Positions 25,086 to 34,446 of a stretch of 64,000 nt of DNA are shown here, piece after piece; the stretch's first letter is position 1, and each line of letters opens with the position of its first letter. This DNA comes from PWQG01 sp040882255 (GTDB lineage: Bacteria > Pseudomonadota > Gammaproteobacteria > Pseudomonadales > Pseudohongiellaceae), in the NCBI GenBank assembly GCA_040882255.1, contig JBBEBP010000011.1, forward strand, positions 62,001-126,000, written 5' to 3'. Below the pieces are notes generated by a model. That model was not told the DNA's origin, did no database searches, and saw nothing but the letters and a program-made list of their open reading frames with translations. A program made the translations under genes and the position numbers.

Positions 25086-26015
25086 CTATTCGAAACCCTG
25101 CAACCGGGTGACAGGGATGTCCTCTGCGTCTGTCTGGTTCGTGGACAGGCACAATGTGCCTTCCGGTTGTTCTGCGAGTTTCCGGGGCAGGATGGCCAGC
25201 AGTTCGGCGCCGTGTTCCGCCGCTTCCTGCGCCAGAATCTCGCCACTTGCCGCCAGGGTGCGGTCCGTGCAGACCACCTGCCAGCCGGACAGGTCGCCGG
25301 AAGCGATCGGCGCCTCGGTGACCAGCCGATAGAGCCGCTTGCTCGCCTTGCCCCGGTAGTGCATACGGGCGACGACTTCCTGTCCCGTGTAACAGCCCTT
25401 CCGGAAATTGATAGTGCCATCCAGGTCGTAGTTCAGCACCTGGGGCGTGTATTGTTCGCTGCAAGTGGCCCCAACGTGCGCAATGCCGGCGCGGATATCC
25501 TCCAGTTGCCAGTCGCGTTCGCTGCCGGTTTCCTCGTGCGGGGGCAGGCCGTACTTCGCCGGGACCAGCAATTCCAGCCGTGACCGGGGGCCGGGAATGC
25601 GGACGACAATCAGTTCTTTCTGTCGCACGGTATCGCGGTCCGCCTGGGGAGCATTGAGGCCGCTGATTTCCGCGAAGCGCTGCACTGCGCGGTCCCCGAT
25701 GACAGCGGCGCGTTGCCATTGTGCGCTCACGTCCTCCAGTTCCACCTTGAAGAACACAGCATACTTCGCGAGCCGGCCGCGCAGCGATTCCGCCATGCCC
25801 GGTTCACAGCGCAGCAGCACCTGTTCGGCGTTTTCTATGACCAGAAAGTCGGCAATCACTCGCCCCTTGAGGTTACAATAGGCACCGGGCAGGCTTCTCT
25901 GACCGGTCAGATCATCCATGTTGCAACTCAGTTGGCCCTGCAGGAATCGCCGGGCATCGGGGCCTGAGACGGACAGCAGACTGAAGTTGCCGGGACTGGT
26001 CAGTTCCATGGTCAT
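25086..26015 (-). CDS. ygfZ: YgfZ/GcvT-fold folate-binding protein, Fe-S cluster maintenance
   Basis: 309 residues related to the T-protein of glycine cleavage but acting with folate in repair or assembly of certain Fe-S enzymes. The diagnostic motif KGCYTGQEVVARMHYRGK with its essential Cys is at about residues 208-225. It faces sdhE across a 43-base divergent gap, an arrangement seen in many gammaproteobacteria. ATG 26015 is preceded by GAGGAG; a second ATG lies two codons in. It converges on selO with 27 bases between. Confidence 0.93.
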   Translation of the reverse strand: MTMELTSPGNFSLLSVSGPDARRFLQGQLSCNMDDLTGQRSLPGAYCNLKGRVIADFLVIENAEQVLLRCEPGMAESLRGRLAKYAVFFKVELEDVSAQWQRAAVIGDRAVQRFAEISGLNAPQADRDTVRQKELIVVRIPGPRSRLELLVPAKYGLPPHEETGSERDWQLEDIRAGIAHVGATCSEQYTPQVLNYDLDGTINFRKGCYTGQEVVARMHYRGKASKRLYRLVTEAPIASGDLSGWQVVCTDRTLAASGEILAQEAAEHGAELLAILPRKLAEQPEGTLCLSTNQTDAEDIPVTRLQGFE

Positions 26016-26058
26016 GGGGGAATGATACTCCTCGATAATACGGGTTCAAAACGTCATC

Positions 26059-26325
26059 ATGTTAACAGATATCGACTACAAGAAGCTGGTCTGGCACAGC
26101 CGCCGCGGGATGCTGGAACTGGACCTGCTGCTGTTGCCGTTTGCGAGAGAAAGAGTGCCTGCGTTGCCGTTCGAACAGCAGCAGAGCTATATCCGCCTGC
26201 TGGAGGAAGAAGATCAGGATCTGTTTGCCTGGCTTGTGGACCGGCAACAGCACCCCGATGCAGGACAGCAGGGACTGATTGCTGAAATTCGCGATCATGC
26301 CGCCGACACACGCAGGAAAGCATGA
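26059..26325 (+). CDS. sdhE: Succinate dehydrogenase FAD assembly factor
   Basis: 88-residue helical protein that helps attach FAD covalently to SdhA/FrdA. The signature WHSRRGMLELDLLL is at residues 12-25, with an acidic RLLEEEDQDLFAWL helix. It overlaps ygfX by four bases (ATGA), the classic sdhE-ygfX pair. Confidence 0.95.
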   Translation: MLTDIDYKKLVWHSRRGMLELDLLLLPFARERVPALPFEQQQSYIRLLEEEDQDLFAWLVDRQQHPDAGQQGLIAEIRDHAADTRRKA

Positions 26326-26759
26326 CGTACGGTGGATTGAACATCAGGCTCAGGCCTTCCCGTTGTTTTCTGGCGGCAGGCCTGGCGTTACACGGAATGG
26401 CGCTGGCAGCGGTATGGCTGTCGGCGTTACCGTGGCCTGGACTTGTCGCGGTAAGTGTCATGGTCTGTGGGTCGTTGTGCTGGTTCCTGACCCGTCAGCG
26501 AAAGCCGGCGTTCACCCGTATGCTGTCGGGTGAGGGAATGGTCATGCTCAGCGGTCCGGGCGGAGAACTGCCGGCTTCGCCGCCATCCGTCGGTTTCATG
26601 GCCTGCGGGGTATTGTTGTTGCGCTTCCGGTACCGGCGCGCGGGGCAACGCGAGCGGGCCGTTCATCTGCTGCTGTTGCCGGACAGTCTTGCGCCGTGCC
26701 ATCGCCAGTCGCTGTACCGGTATCTGGGGGGCTGGGCCGACGAGTGCCTGATGTCCTGA
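26322..26759 (+). CDS. YgfX/CptA-like inner-membrane protein
   Basis: 145 residues with two adjacent hydrophobic segments near the N-terminus (FLAAGLALHGMALAAVWL, LVAVSVMVCGSLCWFL) and a basic cytosolic tail with RYRRAGQRERAVHLLLLPDSL. YgfX was proposed as the toxin CptA of a CptAB pair with SdhE; later work on SdhE makes that reading doubtful. The stop is one base from the convergent nadB end. Confidence 0.82.
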   Translation: MTYGGLNIRLRPSRCFLAAGLALHGMALAAVWLSALPWPGLVAVSVMVCGSLCWFLTRQRKPAFTRMLSGEGMVMLSGPGGELPASPPSVGFMACGVLLLRFRYRRAGQRERAVHLLLLPDSLAPCHRQSLYRYLGGWADECLMS

Positions 26760-26760
26760 G

Positions 26761-28404
26761 TCATTGGTCCGGTAGCAGTATCGTGTCTTCGGCGACCGGC
26801 AGCAGGTCAGGGTGGTCCAGCGTATAGTGCAGGCCGCGGCTTTCCTTGCGCCGCAGGGCGCTTTCCACGATCAGCCGCGATACCAGCAGGAGATTGCGCA
26901 GTTCCAGCAGGTCCCGGCTGACGATGTGGCGGCTGTAATGTTCCCTCACCTCCTGCTCCAGCAACAGGATGCGGCGCAGAGCGCGCTCCAGGCGCCGGTC
27001 GTTGCGCACGATGCCGACATAATCCCACATGAAACGCCGTAGCTCGTCCCAGTTGTGCGATACCACGACCTCTTCATGGGATCGCGTCACCAGACTGTCA
27101 TCCCAGGGCGGGATGTCTGAAACCGGCGGGCTGACCCTTGCCGTCAGATGCTTCCGGATATGGCGGCTGGCACCAAATGCCTGCACAAAACACTCCAGCA
27201 GTGAATTGCTGGCCATCCGGTTGGCGCCGTGCAAACCGGTGCAGGCCGTTTCACCGACAGCATACAAGCCCCCCAGGTCGGTGCTGCCGGTCTCGTCGGT
27301 AATGACCCCGCCGCAGGTGTAGTGGGCGGCCGGGACCACCGGGATGCGATCCCGGGTGATGTCGATATCGAACTCCAGGCAGCGCCGGTGAATGGTCGGA
27401 AAATGCTGTTTCACGAAATCGGCCGGCCTGTGACTGATGTTCAGGTACACGCAATCACAGCCGAGTCGCTTCATTTCGTGGTCAATGGCCCGGGCCACTA
27501 TATCGCGTGGCGCCAGTTCGGCGCGCTTGTCGAATGCCGGCATGAAGCGGGTGCCGTCCGGCAGCTCCAGGGTGGCTCCCTCGCCACGCAGTGCCTCGCT
27601 GATCAGGAAGGAGCGGGCGTGCGGGTGGTACAGGCAGGTCGGATGGAACTGGTTGAACTCCATGTTGGCGACCCGGCAACCGGCCCGCCACGCCATGGCG
27701 ATGCCGTCGCCGGTGGCGGCGGCCGGGTTGGTGCTGTAGAGGTAGGCCTTGCTGGCTCCTCCTGTGGCCAGCACCACAAACGGGGCGCGGAACAACTCCA
27801 CCACGTCCCGGGCCGGCCGGTAGACATAGGCGCCCACGCAGCCATCACCGGACAGGCCGAGTTTTCTCCGGGTGATCAGGTCGATCGCGATCCGGTCCTC
27901 AAACAGCGTGATGGAGGGATGTTCGCGCGCCCGGGCCAACAGCGTCTCGAAGACGGCCCGCCCGGTGGCATCGTCAGCGTGGATGATGCGCCGGAAACTG
28001 TGACCGCCCTCCCGGGTGAGGTGCAGGTCGGCCAGCGGATCGCTGCCATCGGGCAGTGATCCTGCATCGGTGCGGGTGGTGAACGGGACTCCCTGGTCGA
28101 CCAGCCACTGGATGCACTCATGACTGTTCTCCACCACATGCCGGACCATGGATTCGCTGCACAGGCCGGCGCCGGCCTGCAATGTATCCTCGATATGGGA
28201 TTCCAGGCTGTCCTCGCTATCGAGTACTGTGGCGATGCCGCCCTGGGCCCAGAATGTGGCACCCTGGTCCAGGCTGCCTTTGCTGAGGACCGCGACACGG
28301 GCGAATGCGGCGCATCGCAGTGCGGTGCTGAGGCCGGCCGCGCCGCTACCGATCACCAGAATGTCCACGTCATGAAGGGCTGTGGTATGGTTGTGAGCGG
28401 TCAT
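26761..28404 (-). CDS. nadB: L-aspartate oxidase
   Basis: Flavoprotein oxidising L-aspartate to iminoaspartate for NAD synthesis, 547 residues. N-terminal FAD motif VIGSGAAGLSTALR, then ATFWAQGGIATVLD, the active-site region REGGHSFRRIIHADDATG, EFNQFHPTCLYHP, AAHYTCGGVITD, and a C-terminal helical domain. ATG 28404 is chosen; an in-frame extension to 28572 crosses the rpoE promoter region. It lies divergent from rpoE, as in Pseudomonas. Confidence 0.96.
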   Translation of the reverse strand: MTAHNHTTALHDVDILVIGSGAAGLSTALRCAAFARVAVLSKGSLDQGATFWAQGGIATVLDSEDSLESHIEDTLQAGAGLCSESMVRHVVENSHECIQWLVDQGVPFTTRTDAGSLPDGSDPLADLHLTREGGHSFRRIIHADDATGRAVFETLLARAREHPSITLFEDRIAIDLITRRKLGLSGDGCVGAYVYRPARDVVELFRAPFVVLATGGASKAYLYSTNPAAATGDGIAMAWRAGCRVANMEFNQFHPTCLYHPHARSFLISEALRGEGATLELPDGTRFMPAFDKRAELAPRDIVARAIDHEMKRLGCDCVYLNISHRPADFVKQHFPTIHRRCLEFDIDITRDRIPVVPAAHYTCGGVITDETGSTDLGGLYAVGETACTGLHGANRMASNSLLECFVQAFGASRHIRKHLTARVSPPVSDIPPWDDSLVTRSHEEVVVSHNWDELRRFMWDYVGIVRNDRRLERALRRILLLEQEVREHYSRHIVSRDLLELRNLLLVSRLIVESALRRKESRGLHYTLDHPDLLPVAEDTILLPDQ

Positions 28405-28488
28405 ACGAAGCGCTGTTGCCGGGTCTGAAAGTGGAGCATGGTGGCGGGGTATCCGGTAAAACGTTGGCAATATGGTAGTCGAGTTGGT

Positions 28489-28516
28489 GAACTTTTGGAA
28501 ATGTCCGATGTCTATT
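28489..28516 (+). promoter_or_regulatory. Predicted autoregulated sigma-E (RpoE/AlgU) promoter of rpoE
   Basis: GAACTT (28489-28494), a 16-nt spacer and TCTATT (28511-28516), close to the known RpoE/AlgU pattern GAACTT-N16-TCtga. It lies 73 bases before the rpoE ATG, the expected place for the self-activating promoter of this gene. Confidence 0.7.
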
Positions 28517-28588
28517 GTACTGACGGAAAGATGGATGGTGGCAGGAGGCAATGCCCGGTCACGACCGGCCATTACGGAGTTATGGTGA

Positions 28589-29167
28589 ATGGCTGACAGT
28601 TCTGACCGCTTGCTGGTCGAGCGGGTGTTGTCCGGGGATAACAGGGCGTTTACGATGCTGGTATTGCGATATCAGCACAAAGTGCTCGGGCTGGTGGGGC
28701 GATATGTACGCGATACCCATGAAGCCGAGGATGTGGCGCAGGAGGCTTTCCTGAAAGCCTACCGGTCATTGCACCTGTTTCGTGGCGACAGTGCCTTCTA
28801 CACCTGGTTGTACCGGATTGCGGTCAATACCGCCAAGAACCATCTGGTGTCGCGCGGTCGTCGCCCGCCGACCAGTGATGTGGATCTGGACGAGACGCAG
28901 GGCGCTGAGACTGTTCCTGCGCTGCAGGATACCGGCAGCCCGGAAGCCAATCTGGAGAAAGAGGATCTGCAGCGCGTTTTGCATGCAGCCATTGACGAAC
29001 TGCCGGAGGAGCTGAGAACGGCTTTCAGCCTGCGCGAGTTTTCCGGACTCAGCTACGAGGACATAACAGCAGTGATGGACTGCCCTGTGGGCACCGTGCG
29101 ATCCAGGATCTATCGGGCCAGGGAAGCGATCGACAGAAAGCTGCGAGCAGCACTGGATGCGAATTGA
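28589..29167 (+). CDS. rpoE: RNA polymerase sigma factor RpoE (AlgU-like)
   Basis: ECF sigma factor for envelope stress, 192 residues. Region 2 includes YVRDTHEAEDVAQEAFLKAYR and WLYRIAVNTAKNHL; region 4 includes FSGLSYEDITAVMDCPVGTV. GGAG is nine bases before the ATG. The anti-sigma gene rseA and the protease gene degQ follow; the site-2 protease RseP is also in this window. Confidence 0.97.
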   Translation: MADSSDRLLVERVLSGDNRAFTMLVLRYQHKVLGLVGRYVRDTHEAEDVAQEAFLKAYRSLHLFRGDSAFYTWLYRIAVNTAKNHLVSRGRRPPTSDVDLDETQGAETVPALQDTGSPEANLEKEDLQRVLHAAIDELPEELRTAFSLREFSGLSYEDITAVMDCPVGTVRSRIYRAREAIDRKLRAALDAN

Positions 29168-29205
29168 GTCATCCACAATGTTGGTGACGAGTGAGGTGAA
29201 TCATA

Positions 29206-29847
29206 GTGAGCGAGGCATTTGAAAACGGCGACCGTCAGTCGCCCGTAACGTCGGAAACCACCCTGTCAGCGATGCTGGATGGTGAGGCTTCGGCATTCGA
29301 AGTCCGGCGTGTGCTGGATCAGGTCGAAGAGCGCCCGGGGCTGGCCGACCAGTGGGCCCGCTACAGTCTGGGCCGCAGCGTGCTGGAAGGCGAGCCGTTC
29401 GTGCGTGCGCCGGACGATTTCAGTGCGCGGGTGATGGAGGCCGTACACCGGGATGCCGTGCCACTGCATACCAGCGGTGTTCATGGACAGGAAGCAGCGT
29501 CAGGACCCGGCCGCCGCTGGATAGAGCCGGTTGGCCGTCTGGCAGTGGCTGCGTCAGTGGCCGTTGCCGTCTTTCTGGGCATGGAGCTGTCCCTGCAGGG
29601 AGAGGTGACCCGGCCCGGCATGATGGCAGATAGCGGGCAGGGCGAGGGACAAGCGGTGAACGTGCAGATTGACGCCGATGCCCAGCAGCGTCTGAATGAC
29701 TATATCCAGAGTGTGGCCATTTCTGGCGACAATACGCGCAGCGGCGTCGACGAGTCGATTGCGGAGCTGGAAAACCTGCGTCAGACACCGCAGTTGCGCC
29801 CGGTGGCCGACCGTGAGCTGGTGGTACCTGAACCGTCGCGGGACTGA
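29206..29847 (+). CDS. rseA: Anti-sigma-E factor RseA (MucA-like)
   Basis: 213 residues with GTG start and AGGTGA six bases upstream. The N-terminal sigma-binding domain includes TLSAMLDGEASAFEVRRVLD and ADQWARYSLGRSVLEGE. A single membrane segment (LAVAASVAVAVFLGMEL, about residues 110-126) precedes a short periplasmic domain. Regulated proteolysis (DegS, then RseP) would release RpoE. The periplasmic domain lacks an obvious partner because rseB/mucB does not follow. Confidence 0.9.
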   Translation: MSEAFENGDRQSPVTSETTLSAMLDGEASAFEVRRVLDQVEERPGLADQWARYSLGRSVLEGEPFVRAPDDFSARVMEAVHRDAVPLHTSGVHGQEAASGPGRRWIEPVGRLAVAASVAVAVFLGMELSLQGEVTRPGMMADSGQGEGQAVNVQIDADAQQRLNDYIQSVAISGDNTRSGVDESIAELENLRQTPQLRPVADRELVVPEPSRD

Positions 29848-29932
29848 ACCTGCCGTATTCATTGAATAGTGGCGGCTGACGCGTTACTTTACTTCCGAGT
29901 TGTAGTTGTCATCGACCCGGGAGAAACGATTC

Positions 29933-31333
29933 ATGTGGCGCGCCTTCTGTTTGTCACTGCTGTTAGTAGCCACACCAACCCTTGCGGCCGATGGCCCCCT
30001 TCCCGACTTTGCATCACTGGTCGAGCGCAACGCCTCGTCCATCGTCAACATCACTACCGAACAACCAGTCACTGCCCGTAGTGGCAGCGGTAATCTGGAT
30101 GACCTTCTGCGTCAACTGCAACCGGACGAGTTTCGTGGGCCGGATGAGGATGAGGCCGATCAACAGGAGGATGAACCCGCACGCCGTCGCCGGGGAGGAG
30201 TCGGTTCCGGTTTCGTGATCTCCGAGGACGGCTATGTCGTCACCAACCACCATGTGGTGGCTGCCGCCGAGCGAGTCATTGTCACATTGAACGACAATCG
30301 CGAATTCGATGCCACTATTGTCGGGTCGGACGAACTGGCCGACATGGCGCTGTTGAAGATTGATGCCAGTGACCTGGACCCTGTCCGCTTCGGCGACTCC
30401 CGCAGTGTTCGGGTTGGCGAGTGGGTGCTGGCCATTGGTTCACCCTTCGGTCTGGAGTTTTCGGCGGCTGTCGGCATTGTCAGTGCCAAGGCCCGCAGCG
30501 TACCGACCCGGGGAACGTCCAACTATGTGGCGTTCATCCAGTCCGATGTGGCCATCAATCAGGGCAATTCAGGCGGGCCTCTTTTCAACCTTCAGGGTGA
30601 GGTGGTAGGTATCAACGCCCAGATTCTCAGTAGTACCGGGGGCTCCAATGGTATTTCCTTTGCCATTCCCAGCAACATGGCCCTGAACGTGATCGATCAG
30701 TTGCGTGAATCAGGGACGGTCAATCGCGGCTTGCTGGGCGTCATGATCAAGGATGTTGATAAGGGGTTGGCTGAAGTGTTTGGCCTGGATCGGCCGCGTG
30801 GCGCCTTCGTCGACGAGGTGCAACCTGACAGTCCAGCGGAGCAGGCGGGCGTACAGGATAACGATATCATTGTCGGGTTCAACGACATCCCCATTGAATG
30901 GTCTTCCGATCTGCCGTATCACGTTGGTCAGGTGCGCCCCGGCAATGAAGCGCGGCTGCAGATTGTCCGCGCGGGGGAGTCCATGGAGCTGCCGGTCACC
31001 GTGGGCAGTCTGCCGGGTACCGAGCTGGCCACCGTGCAGTTGCCGGAACCCCGGCCGTGGCAGGGGGAGCTGGCGCTCAAGGTGGCTGGACTGGATGAGG
31101 CAAGCCGTCCCGAGGGACTCGAAGGGGGAGTGGTCATCGAACGGGTCCGGGCGGGCGCAGCAAGGCGTGCCGGTCTGCGGGCCGGTGATCTGATCATCAG
31201 TCTCGACCATCAAGCCATCCTCAACCTGGACGATTATCGTGATGTGGTGGAGGGGTTGCCGGAAAACGGCTATGTTCCCGTGCGTATCCTCCGTGGTGGC
31301 CGGGGTACGACGCTGGTGATGGAGTTGCGCTGA
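29933..31333 (+). CDS. degQ: Periplasmic Do-like serine protease (DegQ/MucD)
   Basis: 466 residues, HtrA family. Signal peptide MWRAFCLSLLLVATPTLAA, trypsin-like domain with His (VVTNHHVV), Asp (ADMALLKID) and Ser (QGNSGGPLF), then two PDZ domains (about 270-360 and 375-466). It degrades or refolds damaged periplasmic proteins. The LA-loop region has an unusual acidic-then-basic run (PDEDEADQQEDEPARRRR) before GGVGSGFV. ATG 29933 follows GGGAG by eight bases and starts the signal peptide. Confidence 0.94.
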   Translation: MWRAFCLSLLLVATPTLAADGPLPDFASLVERNASSIVNITTEQPVTARSGSGNLDDLLRQLQPDEFRGPDEDEADQQEDEPARRRRGGVGSGFVISEDGYVVTNHHVVAAAERVIVTLNDNREFDATIVGSDELADMALLKIDASDLDPVRFGDSRSVRVGEWVLAIGSPFGLEFSAAVGIVSAKARSVPTRGTSNYVAFIQSDVAINQGNSGGPLFNLQGEVVGINAQILSSTGGSNGISFAIPSNMALNVIDQLRESGTVNRGLLGVMIKDVDKGLAEVFGLDRPRGAFVDEVQPDSPAEQAGVQDNDIIVGFNDIPIEWSSDLPYHVGQVRPGNEARLQIVRAGESMELPVTVGSLPGTELATVQLPEPRPWQGELALKVAGLDEASRPEGLEGGVVIERVRAGAARRAGLRAGDLIISLDHQAILNLDDYRDVVEGLPENGYVPVRILRGGRGTTLVMELR

Positions 31334-31468
31334 GGCCACTGGGGCCGGCGGTGCGAGGGGAAATTCACTGACAGTGGCGGGCAGATATTGTAGACTTGTC
31401 AGCTGGCCGCAGCGGGGTTTTCCCGCCCGGCAGGTAAACCCCCCACAACCGTCAGGTGTAGCTGTTAC

Positions 31469-33268
31469 GTGACTGATTTATCCCGGATTCGCAATTTCTC
31501 CATCATTGCCCACATCGACCACGGCAAATCCACTCTGGCTGATCGTTTCATACAGGTCTGCGGCGGGTTGACCGACCGTGAGATGTCCGAGCAGATCCTC
31601 GACACACTCGATATCGAACGAGAGCGTGGTATCACTGTAAAGGCCCAGAGTGTCACCCTCCACTACGATGCCCGTGACGGGCAGCGCTATCAGCTCAATT
31701 TCATCGACACGCCGGGTCATGTTGACTTCAGCTATGAAGTGTCGCGTTCCCTGGCGGCCTGCGAGGGTGCATTGCTCGTCGTCGACGCTGCCCAGGGCGT
31801 GGAAGCGCAGTCGGTGGCGACCTGTTACACCGCCATCGAGCAGGGGCTGGAAGTCATTCCGGTATTGAACAAGATGGATTTGCCGCAGGCCAACCCGGAG
31901 GCAGTGCGCCAGGAGATCGAGGAAATCATCGGTCTGGATGCCTCGGGTGCCGTGTCGGTCAGTGCCAAGACCGGAATGGGAGTGGAGGACGTGCTGGAAG
32001 AGCTGGTACGTCTGGTGCCACCGCCGGGGGGGGATCGTGACGGCGACCTGCAGGCGCTGATCATTGACTCCTGGTTCGACAATTACCTGGGTGTCGTATC
32101 GCTGGTACGGGTCATGGAGGGCACGCTGCGCAAAGGAGACAAGATCATCGTCAAGAGTCTGGGCAAGTCCCATGTAGTGGACGAGATCGGCATGTTCAAC
32201 CCCAAGCGTACGGTGACCGGTGTGCTGGAAGCGGGCGAGGTCGGCTTCATCGTGGCCGGCATCAAGGAGATCAAAGGTGCCCCGGTAGGGGATACGATTG
32301 CCAGTGCCGCCGCGCCCGATGTGCCTCGGTTACCGGGTTTCAAGCGGGTGCAGCCCCAGGTGTTCGCCGGTCTCTATCCGGTTTCGTCTGATGACTTCGA
32401 GAACTTTCGCGATGCCCTGGAAAAGCTGACTCTCAATGATGCCTCCCTGCAATATGAGCCGGAGAGCTCTGATGCACTGGGTTTCGGGTTCCGCTGCGGC
32501 TTTCTGGGCATGCTGCATATGGAGATCGTGCAGGAGCGTCTGGAGCGTGAATATGATCTGTCACTGATCACCACTGCACCAACCGTGGTATACGAAATCG
32601 TTACCAACAGCGGTGAGGAGCTCAAGGTGGAAAGTCCCTCCGCGCTGCCGGCGACCGCCTCGATTGCCGAGACCCGGGAGCCGATCGTGCTGGCCAGCAT
32701 CCTGGTGCCGCAGGAGTACCTCGGCAACATCATCACGCTCTGTGTCAGCAAGCGCGGTGTGCAGCGCGATATGCAGTTCATCGGCAATCAGGTGTCATTG
32801 ACGTATGAGCTGCCGATGAATGAAGTGGTGCTGGATTTTTTCGATCGGGTCAAGTCGGCCAGCCGGGGTTTCGCGTCACTGGATTACCATTTCCTGCGCT
32901 TCCAGCCGGCGAAACTGGTGCGCATGGACGTGCTGATCAACGGTGACCGGGTCGACGCCCTCGCTTTGATCGTACACCGTGACGAAGCTCACGCCAAAGG
33001 GCGGGTGGTTGTTGAGAAAATGAAAGAGCTGATACCGCGACAGATGTTCGATGTGGCCATTCAGGCAGCGATTGGCGGGCAGGTCATTGCCCGGCAGACG
33101 GTGAAGGCTTTGCGCAAGAATGTTACCGCCAAATGCTATGGCGGCGACGTGACCCGCAAGAAGAAGCTGCTTGAGAAGCAGAAGGCGGGCAAGAAACGGA
33201 TGAAACAGGTGGGTAATGTGGAGGTGCCACAGGAAGCCTTTCTCGCCGTATTGAAGGTGGACAGCTGA
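31469..33268 (+). CDS. lepA: Elongation factor 4 (LepA)
   Basis: Ribosome-associated translational GTPase, 599 residues, GTG start. G motifs: AHIDHGKST (G1), GITVKAQ (G2), DTPGHVDF (G3), NKMD (G4). Domains II, III, V and the LepA-specific C-terminal domain (KAKGRV..., VTAKCYGGDVTRKKKLLEKQ, quoted in part) follow. The stop overlaps lepB by one base (TGATG). Confidence 0.97.
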   Translation: MTDLSRIRNFSIIAHIDHGKSTLADRFIQVCGGLTDREMSEQILDTLDIERERGITVKAQSVTLHYDARDGQRYQLNFIDTPGHVDFSYEVSRSLAACEGALLVVDAAQGVEAQSVATCYTAIEQGLEVIPVLNKMDLPQANPEAVRQEIEEIIGLDASGAVSVSAKTGMGVEDVLEELVRLVPPPGGDRDGDLQALIIDSWFDNYLGVVSLVRVMEGTLRKGDKIIVKSLGKSHVVDEIGMFNPKRTVTGVLEAGEVGFIVAGIKEIKGAPVGDTIASAAAPDVPRLPGFKRVQPQVFAGLYPVSSDDFENFRDALEKLTLNDASLQYEPESSDALGFGFRCGFLGMLHMEIVQERLEREYDLSLITTAPTVVYEIVTNSGEELKVESPSALPATASIAETREPIVLASILVPQEYLGNIITLCVSKRGVQRDMQFIGNQVSLTYELPMNEVVLDFFDRVKSASRGFASLDYHFLRFQPAKLVRMDVLINGDRVDALALIVHRDEAHAKGRVVVEKMKELIPRQMFDVAIQAAIGGQVIARQTVKALRKNVTAKCYGGDVTRKKKLLEKQKAGKKRMKQVGNVEVPQEAFLAVLKVDS

Positions 33269-34071
33269 TGGATATCGATTTTTCGCTGGTACTGGTGGTA
33301 CTGGTTGCCGTCAGTGGACTGATCTGGCTGGTGGATGCGGTATGGCTTGCGCCGGCGCGCCGGCGCGTGGCGGAGAAGCGGCAGGGCGTGGCCCGAGAGC
33401 AGGCCCTGCGGGAACCCGGCGTGGTCGAATACGCCCGTTCGTTTTTTCCCGTGCTGGCCATCGTACTGGTACTGCGATCATTTGTAGTGGAACCATTCCA
33501 GATTCCGTCCGGATCGATGGAGCCCACACTGGAGGTCGGTGACTTCATTCTGGTGAACAAATATACCTATGGGCTGCGACTGCCGGTGCTGGGCACCAAG
33601 CTGGTCAGTGTCAACGAGCCGCAGCGGGGCGAAGTGATGGTGTTTTTTCCACCGCATGACAATCGGTACTTCATCAAGCGGGTGGTCGGCCTGCCTGGTG
33701 ATCAGCTTGAGTACGAGGACGGCCAGCTGATCATCAATGGCGAGCTGGTGGAGAGAGAGCTGATCAGGGAAGTCGAGATAGACACTTCGGCGGGCGAGCA
33801 GCCGGGACTGCTGTTCGAGGAAGAGCTGGGGGCGAACGAACACCTGTCCCAGGTGGTCAACCGGAGGCGCAGCCGTCCTGTGCGAACCGAGTGGGTCGTC
33901 CCTCCCGGGCACTATTTCATGATGGGGGATAACCGGGATAACAGTGCCGACAGCCGCGTATGGGGAGCGGTGCCGGAAGAAAATATTGTCGGGCGGGCGT
34001 TTGCTGTCTGGCTGCACAAGGATCCAGGCTGGAGTATGCCCACTTTCTCGCGAAATGGTGGGATCGAGTGA
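33268..34071 (+). CDS. lepB: Signal peptidase I
   Basis: Inner-membrane protease that removes signal peptides, 267 residues. Two N-terminal membrane segments, then the periplasmic domain. Catalytic Ser in PSGSMEPTL (about residue 90) and Lys in YFIKRVVGLPGD (about 136); box E is GDNRDNSADSR. Overlaps both neighbours by single bases. lepA-lepB-DUF4845-rnc-era-recO reads as one operon. Confidence 0.97.
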   Translation: MDIDFSLVLVVLVAVSGLIWLVDAVWLAPARRRVAEKRQGVAREQALREPGVVEYARSFFPVLAIVLVLRSFVVEPFQIPSGSMEPTLEVGDFILVNKYTYGLRLPVLGTKLVSVNEPQRGEVMVFFPPHDNRYFIKRVVGLPGDQLEYEDGQLIINGELVERELIREVEIDTSAGEQPGLLFEEELGANEHLSQVVNRRRSRPVRTEWVVPPGHYFMMGDNRDNSADSRVWGAVPEENIVGRAFAVWLHKDPGWSMPTFSRNGGIE

Positions 34072-34442
34072 TGAACCATCTGACCGGGTTGCCATGCCAG
34101 CGTGGCAATATGCTCACCGGCTGGGTGCCGGGCGTCGTTCTTATGGCCTGCATCATGCTGGGTGTCGTGAAGCTAGTGCCGGTCTATGTGGATCACAACT
34201 TCCTGGTGTCGGCGACACGCTCGGTACTGGACAGCCGGAATGCCGGCTCTCTCTCTCAGACGGAATTGCGTGGCGAGATCGCCCGGAGTCTGAGGCTCAA
34301 CAATATTCGGGACGTGGACAGCTCGGCCGTGGTCCTGGTGCGATCCGGCAGCTCTCCCGCAGCGCGTATCCGTTACGAGCGGCGCGTACCGTTCATGTAC
34401 AATATTGACTTTGCCATCCAATTCGACGAAAGCGTGGATTGA
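34071..34442 (+). CDS. DUF4845 family membrane protein
   Basis: 123 residues with one membrane helix (MLTGWVPGVVLMACIMLGVV) and a small periplasmic or extracytoplasmic domain. Function unknown; the family is fixed between lepB and rnc in pseudomonads and relatives. Starts by TGATG overlap with lepB. Confidence 0.85.
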   Translation: MNHLTGLPCQRGNMLTGWVPGVVLMACIMLGVVKLVPVYVDHNFLVSATRSVLDSRNAGSLSQTELRGEIARSLRLNNIRDVDSSAVVLVRSGSSPAARIRYERRVPFMYNIDFAIQFDESVD

Positions 34443-34446
34443 GCAG

